Made by a program: the position numbers and the translations under genes. The notes under the pieces were generated by a model that was given only the letters and a program-made list of their open reading frames with translations, searched no databases and was not told the DNA's origin. Shown here piece by piece: positions 52,613-61,347 of a stretch of DNA of 64,000 nucleotides; position 1 is the first letter of the stretch; the number at the start of each line of letters is the position of its first letter. The stretch lies in assembly GCF_016863395.1 (NCBI RefSeq), contig NZ_BOOU01000032.1, positions 1 through 64,000 on the forward strand, given 5' to 3'. The DNA is from Sphaerisporangium rufum (GTDB lineage Bacteria > Actinomycetota > Actinomycetes > Streptosporangiales > Streptosporangiaceae).

Positions 52613-53149
52613 TCAGGGCAGCCGGCCGACGTGCGCCAGGGCCTGCTTGAGCAGGATGCCCTGGCCGCCGGTCATCTCCTGCTGCACCGTCGGCGACGAC
52701 GCCTCCTGCGGGGTGAACCACACCAGGTCCAGGGCGTCCTGCCGCGGCCGGCAGTCACCGGCGACCGGCACCACGTAGGCCAGCGACACCGCGTGCTGGC
52801 GCGGGTCGTGGTACGGGGTCAGGCCCTGCGTCGGGAAGTACTCGGCGATGGTGAACGGCTGCGGCGTGGCCGGGACGTGCGGCAGGGCCGTCGGGCCGAG
52901 GTCCTTCTCCAGGTGGCGCATGAGCGCGTCCCGCACCCGCTCGTGGTACAGCACGCGGCCGGAGACCAGCGCCCGGCTCACCGTCCCGTCGGCGCCGATG
53001 CGCAGCAGCAGGCCGATGTGCGTCACCGTGCCCTTGTCGTCCACCCGCACCGGCACCGCGTCGACGTAGAGGATCGGCATCCGCGCCCGGGCGGACCGCA
53101 GTTCCTCCGGCGACAGCCAGCCCGGCGTGGTCTCGGTGATTTCAGTCAC
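52613..53149 (-). CDS. DUF4916 NUDIX-like protein, probably leaderless
   Basis: A 178-residue protein resembling the DUF4916 branch of the NUDIX superfamily (PILYVDAVPVRVDDKGTV..., TIAEYFPTQGL, DLVWFTPQEA). The canonical nudix box G-x5-E-x7-REUXEE is not evident, so hydrolase activity is doubtful. A TACGAT box (minus 53156-53161) lies 6 nt before the GTG start, with no ribosome-binding site, so a leaderless mRNA is likely. Confidence 0.75.
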   Translation of the reverse strand: MTEITETTPGWLSPEELRSARARMPILYVDAVPVRVDDKGTVTHIGLLLRIGADGTVSRALVSGRVLYHERVRDALMRHLEKDLGPTALPHVPATPQPFTIAEYFPTQGLTPYHDPRQHAVSLAYVVPVAGDCRPRQDALDLVWFTPQEASSPTVQQEMTGGQGILLKQALAHVGRLP

Positions 53150-53155
53150 CCGCCG

Positions 53156-53161
53156 ATCGTA
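53156..53161 (-). promoter_or_regulatory. -10 element of the leaderless NUDIX-like gene
   Basis: TACGAT on the minus strand ends 6 nt before GTG 53149. It fits TANNNT. Confidence 0.5.
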
Positions 53162-53415
53162 CTTTCCGGACAGACCACCTCGCTCCCCCGGGCACCCCGC
53201 CCGCGCCATTCCCCGGGCACGCGGCCGGCGCGGTGTGGATTCCGCGGGCGCCGGCCGGCGGGCTGGAGGTGGCGGTGGTGCTGCACGCGCCGGCGATGTT
53301 CGCGGTGGCGGGCCTGGACGCGCTGGTCGTCTACGAGGTGGCCGGGCTGACCGTGCTGCGCCGGGCGTGGTTCAACGTGGACCGGATGTGGGCGGCGGCG
53401 TTCATCGTGGCCTAG
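53161..53415 (+). pseudogene. Fragment of a hydrophobic membrane protein
   Basis: An open frame runs from about 53161 to a TAG at 53413-53415; its last 60 residues from GTG 53233 are strongly coding-like and hydrophobic (LEVAVVLHAPAMFAVAGLDA and VYEVAGLTVLRRAWFNVD then RMWAAAFIVA). The end stops abruptly in a transmembrane-like segment. It resembles the truncated middle/C-terminal part of a membrane protein, but I do not recognise the family. It could also be a small single- or double-TM protein starting at 53233. Confidence 0.4.
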
Positions 53416-53458
53416 GAAAACCATGCAGATTGCCGTCCGGTCGATCCCGGACATGACG

Positions 53459-53489
53459 GCGGCCCGCCGCGATGGGGGCGGCGGGCCGC
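53459..53489. terminator. 12-bp hairpin terminator downstream of the BBE oxidoreductase
   Basis: GCGGCCCGCCGC and GCGGCGGGCCGC pair perfectly with a 7-nt loop, 22 bases beyond the stop of the minus-strand oxidoreductase (53511). No T-run. Confidence 0.65.
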
Positions 53490-53510
53490 GGTCGAGCCGG
53501 CGTGCGGGGA

Positions 53511-54890
53511 TCAGCCGGCGGCCGGGGGGATGTTCTGGTTGAGCCGGAACACGTTGGCCGGGTCGTAGACGGCCTTGATCGCGGCGAGCCGGTCGTAGGT
53601 CGCGCCCGGGTAGGCGGCGCGGACCCGCTCCTCGCCCTCGTCGCCGACGAAGTTGACGTACGCCCCGGCGTCGCTCTGCCGCAGGGCCTCCGACAGCTCG
53701 GCGACCCACGCCTCGCGCACCGGCCGCTCCTCGGCGCCCTGGTAGAAGGCGGCGACGTTGACCAGGATCTTGCTGTCGCGGTGGGCGAACGCGGTGGCGT
53801 CCACCGGCACCCGGGCCATCGCCCCGCCGAGCACCCGCAGCTGCACGGCGCGCATCACCGCGTCGGACGACTCCAGGTACTCGATGACGGTCTCGGCCAC
53901 GCTCCGGTCGACCTGGTCGATGAACATGGTCCGCGCCACGGCCGTCGGCTGCTCGGCGGCCTCCTCCGGCGGGAACAGGCCCGAGTACGGCATGGTCTGC
54001 ACCATATCGGCGAGCGGCTCGGCCAGCGCGCGGAACGGCGCGACGGCCCGCTCGCCGGCCTTGGTGTCGCCGGCGTAGGCCAGGAAGGCGAACAGGATCA
54101 GCTTGCCGTGCAGCTCGCTCGGCAGGAACGGCATCGGCGGCGCCGGCATGACGTTGGCGATCGTCGAGAGCTCCTCCGGCGCGGCCTCGGCGGCCGCGAT
54201 GAACCCGGTGATGGTCTCCGGCGTGACCGGCAGGATCAGGATGCCGCCCACGATGGACGGCACCGGGTGCAGCCGGAACCGCAGCCGGGTGACCACCCCG
54301 AAGTTGCCGCCACCGCCGCGGATGGCCCAGAACAGGTCCGGGTGCTCGTCGGCGTCGACGTGGCGCACCTCGCCGTCCGCGGTGACGACCTCCGCGGCCA
54401 GCAGGTTGTCGATGCTGAGCCCGTGCTTGCGGACCAGGAACCCGATGCCGCCGCCGAGCGTGATGCCGCCGACGCCCACCGAGCCGGTGTCGCCGAACCC
54501 GGTCGCCAGGCCGTGGGCGCCGACCGCGGTGGTGTACTCGCCCGCGGTGCAGCCGCCCTGCACCCACGCGGTCCGCCCCTCGACGTCGATGTCGATCGCG
54601 CGCATGTCGCGCAGGTCGAGCACGATGCCGCCCTCGGTCGCGCTGTGGCCGGCGTTGCTGTGCCCCCCGGCGCGCACCGCCAGCTCCATCCCGCTGTCGC
54701 GCGCGAAGGTGATCACCCGCGAGACGTCGGCGGCGTCGGCGGGCCGCACGACGGCGGCCGGCCGCCGGTCGTAGCCGCCCATCACGATCGCGCGCGCCTG
54801 GTCGTACCCCTCGTCCTGTGGTTCGATCACCCTGCCGGTGAGGGTCGCGCGTAAGCGCGCGATCGTGTCGGGTGAGACGTTCACCTGCAT
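53511..54890 (-). CDS. FAD-binding oxidoreductase of the berberine-bridge (BBE) type
   Basis: A 459-residue flavoprotein: FAD_binding_4 domain with RAGGHSNAGHS (His77 in GGH, the usual covalent FAD site), GVGGITLGGGIGFL and GGGNFGVVTRLRFRL, and the C-terminal BBE motif YDPANVFRLNQNIPP. Family members oxidise sugars, alkaloids or polyketides. A second flavin-linking Cys typical of bicovalent members is not at its usual place. GGAGGGG precedes ATG 54890. Confidence 0.93.
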   Translation of the reverse strand: MQVNVSPDTIARLRATLTGRVIEPQDEGYDQARAIVMGGYDRRPAAVVRPADAADVSRVITFARDSGMELAVRAGGHSNAGHSATEGGIVLDLRDMRAIDIDVEGRTAWVQGGCTAGEYTTAVGAHGLATGFGDTGSVGVGGITLGGGIGFLVRKHGLSIDNLLAAEVVTADGEVRHVDADEHPDLFWAIRGGGGNFGVVTRLRFRLHPVPSIVGGILILPVTPETITGFIAAAEAAPEELSTIANVMPAPPMPFLPSELHGKLILFAFLAYAGDTKAGERAVAPFRALAEPLADMVQTMPYSGLFPPEEAAEQPTAVARTMFIDQVDRSVAETVIEYLESSDAVMRAVQLRVLGGAMARVPVDATAFAHRDSKILVNVAAFYQGAEERPVREAWVAELSEALRQSDAGAYVNFVGDEGEERVRAAYPGATYDRLAAIKAVYDPANVFRLNQNIPPAAG

Positions 54891-55090
54891 GAAGAAACCC
54901 CTCCGCGGCGCCGCGCCGGCTGCCGCTCATCGCTTACCACAGTGCCGTGCTCGTTTCCCGCGATGACCGAGTCACCGATCAGGGATCACTGCCCCGATCC
55001 TCCCGCGCGCCGGCGTGCGCCTTCAACCGCACTAGGGGTAGGGCAGGGGTGGGGGTCGGCCGGCCCGGACGGGTGTCACGGCCTAGGGCG

Positions 55091-55960
55091 TCACGGCCGT
55101 GGCCAGGTCGCCGCGAAGTCGCGGACGGCCCGCCACACCCGGGCCGGCGCCTCCTCCGGCGCGAAGTGCCCGGCGTCCGGTATCACGGCGGTCGTCACGT
55201 TCCGCAGACCCGCGTCCCGGAACCCCCGCGCGTAGGCGGCGATGTCGCCGTACTCGCCGTCGCCGCGCAGATACAGCAGCGGGGTGTCCACCGGCGCCCC
55301 GCCGGCGAAGGCGGCATTGTCCCGCGCGTCCTCGGGGAACGCCCGGTAGAGGTCGAACCCGGCGGTGAGGGCGGCGTCATCGCGGTAGGCGGCGGCGTGG
55401 GCGGCCCTGGCCTCGGCGCCGATCCTGGCGGGCTCCGCCGACAGCACGTCGTAGAAGTGGCCGAAGTACTCGGCCTGGCGGCCCCGGACCAGCGTCTCCG
55501 GCAGGTCCGGTACCGCGTGCAGGCCGAAGTGCCAGATGGCCGGGTTGGCGATCACCTGTCGCCACGGGTCCACCCCCGGGATCACCGTGTTCATGATGAC
55601 GACGCGGCCGGCGTCGGAATAGCGGCGGAGGTAGGCGTAGGCCACCATCCCGCCCGCGTCGTGCCCGCACAGCGTCAGATCGGCGAGTTCCAGGCGTTCC
55701 GCCAGGCCGCGGACCACCTCGGCCAGCGCCGACTTCGCGCCGCCGGGCACCGCCCCCGCCGATTCCCCGACGCCGGGCAGGTCGATGGCGATGACCCGCG
55801 CGTCGCGGCCGGCGGCGGCCATCACCCCGGCCCAGGCGCGCCATGACTCCGGCCAGCCGTGCAGGAACAGGAACGGCCTGCCCTCCGGGTCGCCGGACTC
55901 CACGACGTGCAGGACGCGGCCGTCGACGGAAACCTGGGTGTGACGCGGATCGCCGGGCAT
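55091..55960 (-). CDS. Epoxide-hydrolase-like alpha/beta hydrolase
   Basis: A 289-residue hydrolase with oxyanion motif HGWPESWRAW and nucleophile elbow GHDAGG, where the catalytic residue is Asp101 rather than Ser, as in epoxide hydrolases and haloalkane dehalogenases. The base is His in PDAGHFAPEE near the C-terminus. Ring-opening Tyr residues cannot be assigned. It stands alone between the BBE gene and the TPR/retropepsin gene. Confidence 0.9.
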   Translation of the reverse strand: MPGDPRHTQVSVDGRVLHVVESGDPEGRPFLFLHGWPESWRAWAGVMAAAGRDARVIAIDLPGVGESAGAVPGGAKSALAEVVRGLAERLELADLTLCGHDAGGMVAYAYLRRYSDAGRVVIMNTVIPGVDPWRQVIANPAIWHFGLHAVPDLPETLVRGRQAEYFGHFYDVLSAEPARIGAEARAAHAAAYRDDAALTAGFDLYRAFPEDARDNAAFAGGAPVDTPLLYLRGDGEYGDIAAYARGFRDAGLRNVTTAVIPDAGHFAPEEAPARVWRAVRDFAATWPRP

Positions 55961-56047
55961 GGACCATGTCTATCAAGACGGGCCGTCAGAACGGTCCGCC
56001 GGGGCCGCGGCCGCCGGGCACCGGACCCCGGCGGCCGCGGATGGCGA

Positions 56048-57349
56048 TCAGGTGGCCTTGCCGCGGGCGATGTACATGTTCATGTCGGTGAAGTCGAGGG
56101 TGACGTTGTACGGCTTGAAGAAGGCGTGCGGGAAGTCGCCCAGCACGTCGAACCCGAACGGGCTGCCCGCCGGCCGGTCGTCTGCGTAGCAGTAACCGTC
56201 CCGCACGACGGCGTTGCCCAGGCGGATCTCCTTGGGGTAGCACGGGTAGCTGACCACGCCCTGTCCCCCGGCGAACGCCTCCCGCGGGCGGTCGTAGTCG
56301 GTGCGGATATGCAGCCGCCGCGCCGTCTCCGCCGGCATGCTCGCGAGCTGCTCGCTGGTTCCGCCGATGCCCAGGGACACCACCTGGGGCCCGGAGTCGG
56401 CGATGGCGCCCCTGGTGTGCAGCAGATGCTCGCGGGCCAGCCACAGCGGCAGCGGCTCGGCGCCCGCCTTCAGGGCGTCGGCGCGTACCTTGCTCGCGGT
56501 CTCCGGGGTCCGGCGGCGCAGGACCAGCGAGCGGCCCGCGTAGTCGAAGGTGGACAGGAAGTGGTAGAAGATCCAGGTGCCGAGGATGCCGTCCTCGGTC
56601 TGCGTGGGCACGTCCGACTCGGTGTCGGAGTCCGACCACTCCACCGGGATGTTGCGCAGTTCGACGCCGCCCAGCCTGAAGGACTCCAGCACCCCGTAGT
56701 ACAGCCAGGTGGTACCGCCCTGGTACTCGATCTTGTCCTCGGCGACGGCGCGCAGCCCGAGCTCCTTGGCCGCCGTCGCCGACATCCCCAGCCACGGGGC
56801 GTGGGTGTAGAACGCGAACCGCTTCGGCGGCCCGCCGTTGAGCGAGCCCTCCACCACCGGGATCGGGTCCATCTGCACCCAGGGTACCCGGGCGAGGTCG
56901 CCGCCGATCTGGTACGCCTCGCCACGAACCGCCCCGAACCACTTGGCCCAGGATTCCTCGCCCGCCACCTGCCAGTGCGGTGCGGACTGCGCCAGCCTGT
57001 CCTGCCGGATGTAGCAGTCGGCCAGCAGCCGGTTGGCCGCCTTGTCGTCGGGCGCCAGCGCGAGAGCCATCTGGAGATACTTCTGGGCGTCAGGGAACCT
57101 GTTGGACAGCAGGGCGACATAGCCGCGCTGGCGAGCCGCGTTCAGGTTCCTGGGGTCCGTCTTGAGGATCTCCTCGTAGGCGCGGCCGGCCTCCTCGAAC
57201 CTGCCGGCCTTGAACAGCGCGTCGGCGTCACCGTCGCCGGCCTGCGCCCTGGCCGGGCCGCCCAGCAGCGGCGCCGCCGCGGCGGTACCGGCCAGCACGG
57301 CGGCCCCCCGCAGTAACGAACGCCGGTCCCATTCTCCGTACCGAGCCAC
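56048..57349 (-). CDS. Tat-exported TPR protein with degenerate aspartyl-protease domain
   Basis: A 433-residue secreted protein. Residues 1-35 are a twin-arginine signal (DRRSLLRGAAVLAGTAAAAP). Three TPR-like repeats follow at about 40-125 (FKAGRFEEAGRAYEEILKTD etc.). The rest resembles the retropepsin-like domain of TPR-linked proteins, but the catalytic DTGA is replaced by YTHA (residues 181-184), and the second aspartate motif is not seen, so proteolysis is unlikely. GAAGGAG precedes GTG 57349. It is divergent from the VanY gene across a region with GATAY repeats. Confidence 0.75.
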   Translation of the reverse strand: MARYGEWDRRSLLRGAAVLAGTAAAAPLLGGPARAQAGDGDADALFKAGRFEEAGRAYEEILKTDPRNLNAARQRGYVALLSNRFPDAQKYLQMALALAPDDKAANRLLADCYIRQDRLAQSAPHWQVAGEESWAKWFGAVRGEAYQIGGDLARVPWVQMDPIPVVEGSLNGGPPKRFAFYTHAPWLGMSATAAKELGLRAVAEDKIEYQGGTTWLYYGVLESFRLGGVELRNIPVEWSDSDTESDVPTQTEDGILGTWIFYHFLSTFDYAGRSLVLRRRTPETASKVRADALKAGAEPLPLWLAREHLLHTRGAIADSGPQVVSLGIGGTSEQLASMPAETARRLHIRTDYDRPREAFAGGQGVVSYPCYPKEIRLGNAVVRDGYCYADDRPAGSPFGFDVLGDFPHAFFKPYNVTLDFTDMNMYIARGKAT

Positions 57350-57467
57350 GCCTTCTCCTTCTTGATGATCACCGCTGGAGCCGGGGCGCCACGTCCCCGG
57401 CGCGGGCCGCCGCGGCCCGCGCGTCCACTGAAGACGCTCGGCCGTTGCGGTGGCGTATGTGGTTTCC

Positions 57468-57579
57468 GATACGCCCGCGATATGCCGGTCAGCGGCCAGG
57501 CGTTACCGGGTGAAACCCGCCTCCGAATTTCGGTGCGGGTGCTCGGAGAACCGCGAGCGGTGAATATCGCGGGCATATC
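57468..57579. promoter_or_regulatory. Paired GATAY direct-repeat elements between divergent genes
   Basis: The motif GATAY-GCCCGC-GATAT (57468-57483) recurs on the opposite strand at 57564-57579 with one mismatch. Each holds a GATA direct repeat with 11-bp period, the style of response-regulator tandem sites. One lies on each side of the divergent promoters. Confidence 0.55.
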
Positions 57580-57626
57580 AAAAATCGGATACGTACCGGC
57601 AACACCGCGCTTCCTTCACTGGTCGC

Positions 57627-58355
57627 ATGACACAGAACCCGGCATCGGCCCGAGCGATGACCCGCCGGCTCCGCCTGACCGTCGCCACGGCGGTGATCGG
57701 CACGGCCTGCACGACCGCTCTCGGCTGCCAGGCCCCGAATTCGGCGTCCGCCCGGCCCGAACCACCCACCATCGCCGCCTCGCCCGCACCACCGGGGACG
57801 TCCGAGTCCGGATCGAGGCCCGCCTCCCCCGGGCACCTGTCGAGGCCCGCCTCCTCGGTACCGCTCGCCAAGCCCCCTCGCCGGGAGCGCCGCACCGCGC
57901 TCGGCGAGGCCGACGGGGCCGTCCCCGCCGGGGTGACGGTCTTCGACGACACCGTTCCGGGAGTGGCGAACCTCGACCCGGCACTGCTGCGGGCCCTGCG
58001 CCGGGCCGCGGCGGACGCCGCCGACGACGGGATCCGGTTCTACGTCAACAGCGGCTGGCGCTCCCCGGCGTACCAGAACCGGCTGCTGCGGGAGGCGGTC
58101 GCCAAGTACGGCAGCGAGGAGGAGGCCGCCCGATGGGTGTCCACCCCGGCGACGTCCCAGCACGTGTCGGGAGACGCGGCCGACATCGGGCGCGGCGACG
58201 CGACGGCGTGGCTGTCGGAGCACGGCGCCGCCTACGGCCTGTGCCAGGTGTACCGGAACGAACCCTGGCACTACGAGCTGCGTCCCGGCGCGATCGACGG
58301 CGGCTGCCCGCGCATGTACGCCGACCCCACCCAGGACCCGCGCACCCGGGGATGA
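57627..58355 (+). CDS. VanY-type D-Ala-D-Ala carboxypeptidase (lipoprotein)
   Basis: A 242-residue zinc peptidase. An N-terminal hydrophobic signal ends in a lipobox-like LGC. After a Pro/Ser linker, the PF02557 domain has RSPAYQNRLLREAV, the zinc/catalytic TSQHVSGDAADIG and EPWHYELRP, the SxHxxGxAxD and ExxH-type motifs of VanY and VanX. It trims the terminal D-Ala of peptidoglycan peptides outside the membrane. No van resistance genes are adjacent. It is divergent from the TPR/retropepsin gene and may share regulators. Start ATG 57627 is uncertain. Confidence 0.88.
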   Translation: MTQNPASARAMTRRLRLTVATAVIGTACTTALGCQAPNSASARPEPPTIAASPAPPGTSESGSRPASPGHLSRPASSVPLAKPPRRERRTALGEADGAVPAGVTVFDDTVPGVANLDPALLRALRRAAADAADDGIRFYVNSGWRSPAYQNRLLREAVAKYGSEEEAARWVSTPATSQHVSGDAADIGRGDATAWLSEHGAAYGLCQVYRNEPWHYELRPGAIDGGCPRMYADPTQDPRTRG

Positions 58356-58424
58356 CCCGAGGAGGGCGATACACCGCTCGTTCCGGTACCACTGGGCCGG
58401 GACGCGGGTTCGGCCGCGGGCCGG

Positions 58425-59651
58425 CTAGCGAACGGGCAGGCCGGTGACGGCGCGGCCGATGATGAGCTTCTGGATCTCGCTGGTGCCCTCGAAGATGGTG
58501 AAGATCTTGGCGTCCCGGTGGAAGCGCTCGACCGGGTGCTCGCGGGTGTAGCCGGCGCCGCCGAGGATCTGGACGGCCTGCTCGCTGACCCACACGGCGG
58601 TCTCCCCGGCGACGAGCTTGCACATCGAGCCCTCGGCCTGGTCGAAGGGCCGGCCGTTGCGTGCCATCCAGGCCGCCCGCCAGGTCATCAACCGGGCGAT
58701 GTCCACCCGGGTGGCCATCTCGGCCAGCAGGAAGGCGACCGCCTGGTTCTCCCCGATCGGCCGGCCGAACTGCTGCCGCTCGCGCGCGTAGTCGCGGGCG
58801 TACTCGTAGGCGGCGCGGGCGATGCCGACGGCCATCGCCGCGACGGTGGGCCGGGTGGTCTCGAAGGTGCGCATCGCGGCCTGCTCGCCGCCGCGGCCGC
58901 CCTCGCGGACCCGGGCCAGCCGGGCGTCCAGCTTCTCCTTGCCGCCGAGCAGGCAGCGGCCGGGGACCCGGACGCCGTCCAGCACGACCTCGGCGGTGTG
59001 CGAGGCGCGGATGCCGTGCTTGCGGAACTTCTGCCCCTGCGACAGTCCGGCGGTGCCCGGCGGCACGACGAAGGAGGCCTGGCCGCGGGCGCGCAGCGCG
59101 GGGTCGACCGAGGCGACGACGACGTGGACGTCGGCGATGCCTCCGTTGGTGACCCAGGTCTTCACCCCGTCCAGCACCCAGTCGCCGGTGGCCTCGTCGT
59201 GCACGGCCCGGGTGCGGATGGCGCCGATGTCGGAGCCGGCGTCCGGCTCGGAGGCGCAGAAGGCGCCGAGTTTCACCTCGCCCGGGGTGCCGAACATCTG
59301 CGGCAGCCACTCCCCCATCTGCTCGGGCGTGCCGTTGGCCGCCAGCGCGGCAGCGGCCAGGCCGGTGCCGACGATGGACAGCCCGATGCCGGCGTCGCCC
59401 CAGAACAGCTCCTCGAAGGCGACCGGGATGCCGAGGCCGCTCTTCTCGAACCACTGCTCGGCGAAGAAGTCCAGCGAGTACAGCCCGATCTTGGCGGCCT
59501 CCTGGATCACCGGCCAGGGGGTCTCCTCGCGCTCGTCCCACTCGGCACCGGCCGGGCGGACGACGTCGGCGGCGAAGCGGTGGGTCCAGTCCTTGATCTC
59601 GCGCAGTTCCGGTCCCGGCTCGGGACAGAAGTCGCTGGCGGTCTCGGCCAT
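58425..59651 (-). CDS. Acyl-CoA dehydrogenase
   Basis: A 408-residue flavoprotein of fatty-acid or amino-acid oxidation. FAD-binding AFCASEPDAGSDI and WVTNGGIADV are the ACAD signatures, GRPIGENQAVAFLLAEM lies in the middle, and IFEGTSEIQ carries the catalytic Glu region near the C-terminus. Chain-length preference cannot be inferred. It stands alone and is transcribed toward the VanY gene. Confidence 0.95.
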   Translation of the reverse strand: MAETASDFCPEPGPELREIKDWTHRFAADVVRPAGAEWDEREETPWPVIQEAAKIGLYSLDFFAEQWFEKSGLGIPVAFEELFWGDAGIGLSIVGTGLAAAALAANGTPEQMGEWLPQMFGTPGEVKLGAFCASEPDAGSDIGAIRTRAVHDEATGDWVLDGVKTWVTNGGIADVHVVVASVDPALRARGQASFVVPPGTAGLSQGQKFRKHGIRASHTAEVVLDGVRVPGRCLLGGKEKLDARLARVREGGRGGEQAAMRTFETTRPTVAAMAVGIARAAYEYARDYARERQQFGRPIGENQAVAFLLAEMATRVDIARLMTWRAAWMARNGRPFDQAEGSMCKLVAGETAVWVSEQAVQILGGAGYTREHPVERFHRDAKIFTIFEGTSEIQKLIIGRAVTGLPVR

Positions 59652-59758
59652 CTCGGCGGCTCCTCGTGCGGTCCGGCGGGACGCCGGGCGTCGGCCGCCC
59701 CGGCGTGAGTTACCAAGGGTAACAGCAAGCCGGGGCGGCCGGCTCGGGCCGCCGGCGG

Positions 59759-61171
59759 TCAGTCCTCCGAGGCCAGGGACCAGTGCCCGTCACCGCGGTC
59801 GCGGTAGGAGCCCTGGGTCTGGGCGTTCAGCCGGTTCACCCGGACCCCGTTCGCCGAGTTGGTCCGCGGATCCTTGATCTTGATGATTTCCAGGCCCTTG
59901 TGGAAGTCGCTGGCGTAGATGTGGCCGTTGTAGTAGTACGCCGACCAGAAGCCGCCGAAGCCCTCCGGTGCCGGGCCGCGCTCGAGGTACCCGATCTCCC
60001 GCGGCCGGGCCGAGTCGGTGAAGTCCCAGATCGACGCGCCGCCCTGGTACCAGGCCTGCACCATGATGTCGCGGCCTCGGACCGGGATCAGCGAGCCGTT
60101 GTGCGCGACGCAGTTCTCGGTGTCGGCCTGGTGCCGCGGGATCTTGTAGTAGCTCCGGAACACCAGCTGGCCGCGCACGATGTCGAAGATCGCGTCAGCG
60201 CCGCGGGTGGGACCGGTGGCCTCGTTGCAGGTCGCCTCGCCGCCGCCGCCGAGCTCGTCGGTGAAGACCACCTTGGTGCCCTCGTTGTTGAAGGTGGCCG
60301 AGTGCCAGAACGCGAAGTTCGGATCGGTGACCCGCGCGGTGACCTTCGGCTGCTCGGGATCGCGGATGTCGAACAGCACCCCGTCGCCCATGCAGGCGCC
60401 GGCCGCGATGCCCTTCTCGACGTAGGCGGTGATGTCGTGGCAGCCGCTGGTCGGCAGCAGCAGCCCCGGCTGGGTCTCGTTGCCGCCGTCGGGGAACAGC
60501 ACAGGGGTGGACACCACGGCCGCCGACGTGGGCGCCCCCAGCGGCACCTTCACAATGGAGATCTTGTCGTGCGGCGGCCGGCAGTCGGGGAAGGTCTCCG
60601 ACGGCTGGTAGGAGGAGACGTACAGGTACACGTTGCCGCGGCGCCTGTCCGGCACCAGGGTGTGGGTGTGCGAGCCGCAATTGGTCTCGACGGACTTGAT
60701 GTACTTCGGCTGACTCTTGTCACTGATGTCGAAGATGCGGATGCCCTCCCAGGAGGACGCCTGGGTCGCCGACTGGGGGGCGCTGTTGCAGGAGTCGTCG
60801 CTGCGGGACTGGTCGACCGAGGCGAAGAGCAGGTCGCCGTAGACCGAGACGTCCATCTGCGAGCCCGGGCACACCACCGAGCTGACCAGGGCGGGCTTCT
60901 TGGGGTTCTTGATGTCGTAGATCGAGAAGCCGCCGTAGTTGCCGACGTAGGCGTAGTCGCCCTGGAAGGCCATGTCGGTGTTGATCGTCGCGGCGATCGG
61001 GGCCGGCTTGGCGACGGTGGTCACGTGCTGGACGTTCGGGCTCATGACGATCTGGTCGGTGCCCGGGATATCGGCGGCCTGGGCGGGGAGCGCCGCCAGG
61101 ACCATGGCCGCCGAGCCCACCAGGGCGAGGAGCCGGCCGGTCAGACCGCCTCTACGGGGGGTGGACAACAC
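59759..61171 (-). CDS. Secreted LVIVD-repeat beta-propeller protein
   Basis: A 470-residue protein with a Sec signal (cleavage after AQA, residues 1-32) and LVIVD-type repeats (GGFSIYDIKNPKKPALVSS, WEGIRIFDISDKSQPKYIKS, GASIWDFTDSARPREIGYL), probably a beta-propeller. Function unknown; such proteins are extracellular and in several actinomycetes pair with DUF305. AAGGAGG precedes the GTG start. It is divergent from the DUF305 gene across about 175 bases. Confidence 0.88.
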   Translation of the reverse strand: MLSTPRRGGLTGRLLALVGSAAMVLAALPAQAADIPGTDQIVMSPNVQHVTTVAKPAPIAATINTDMAFQGDYAYVGNYGGFSIYDIKNPKKPALVSSVVCPGSQMDVSVYGDLLFASVDQSRSDDSCNSAPQSATQASSWEGIRIFDISDKSQPKYIKSVETNCGSHTHTLVPDRRRGNVYLYVSSYQPSETFPDCRPPHDKISIVKVPLGAPTSAAVVSTPVLFPDGGNETQPGLLLPTSGCHDITAYVEKGIAAGACMGDGVLFDIRDPEQPKVTARVTDPNFAFWHSATFNNEGTKVVFTDELGGGGEATCNEATGPTRGADAIFDIVRGQLVFRSYYKIPRHQADTENCVAHNGSLIPVRGRDIMVQAWYQGGASIWDFTDSARPREIGYLERGPAPEGFGGFWSAYYYNGHIYASDFHKGLEIIKIKDPRTNSANGVRVNRLNAQTQGSYRDRGDGHWSLASED

Positions 61172-61287
61172 GAAGTACCCTCCTTGGGGACTTATGCCGT
61201 AGGAGATGCTTTGTACGCAGATTTTCTCCCAACCGTTTTACTTCGGCCATAGGTCACTTTGTCAGGATTCTGTTGCGAAGTGCCGCC

Positions 61288-61300
61288 TTACCATCGGTAA
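61288..61300. promoter_or_regulatory. TTACC-ATC-GGTAA palindrome at the DUF305 promoter
   Basis: A perfect 5-bp dyad around ATC lies in the -35 region of DUF305, whose -10 is TAGGGT at 61311-61316. It may bind the regulator of the DUF305/LVIVD pair. Confidence 0.45.
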
Positions 61301-61347
61301 TCTCCTGCGTTAGGGTGCGGCCGGAACGACCTACTTCAGGAGGCCCG

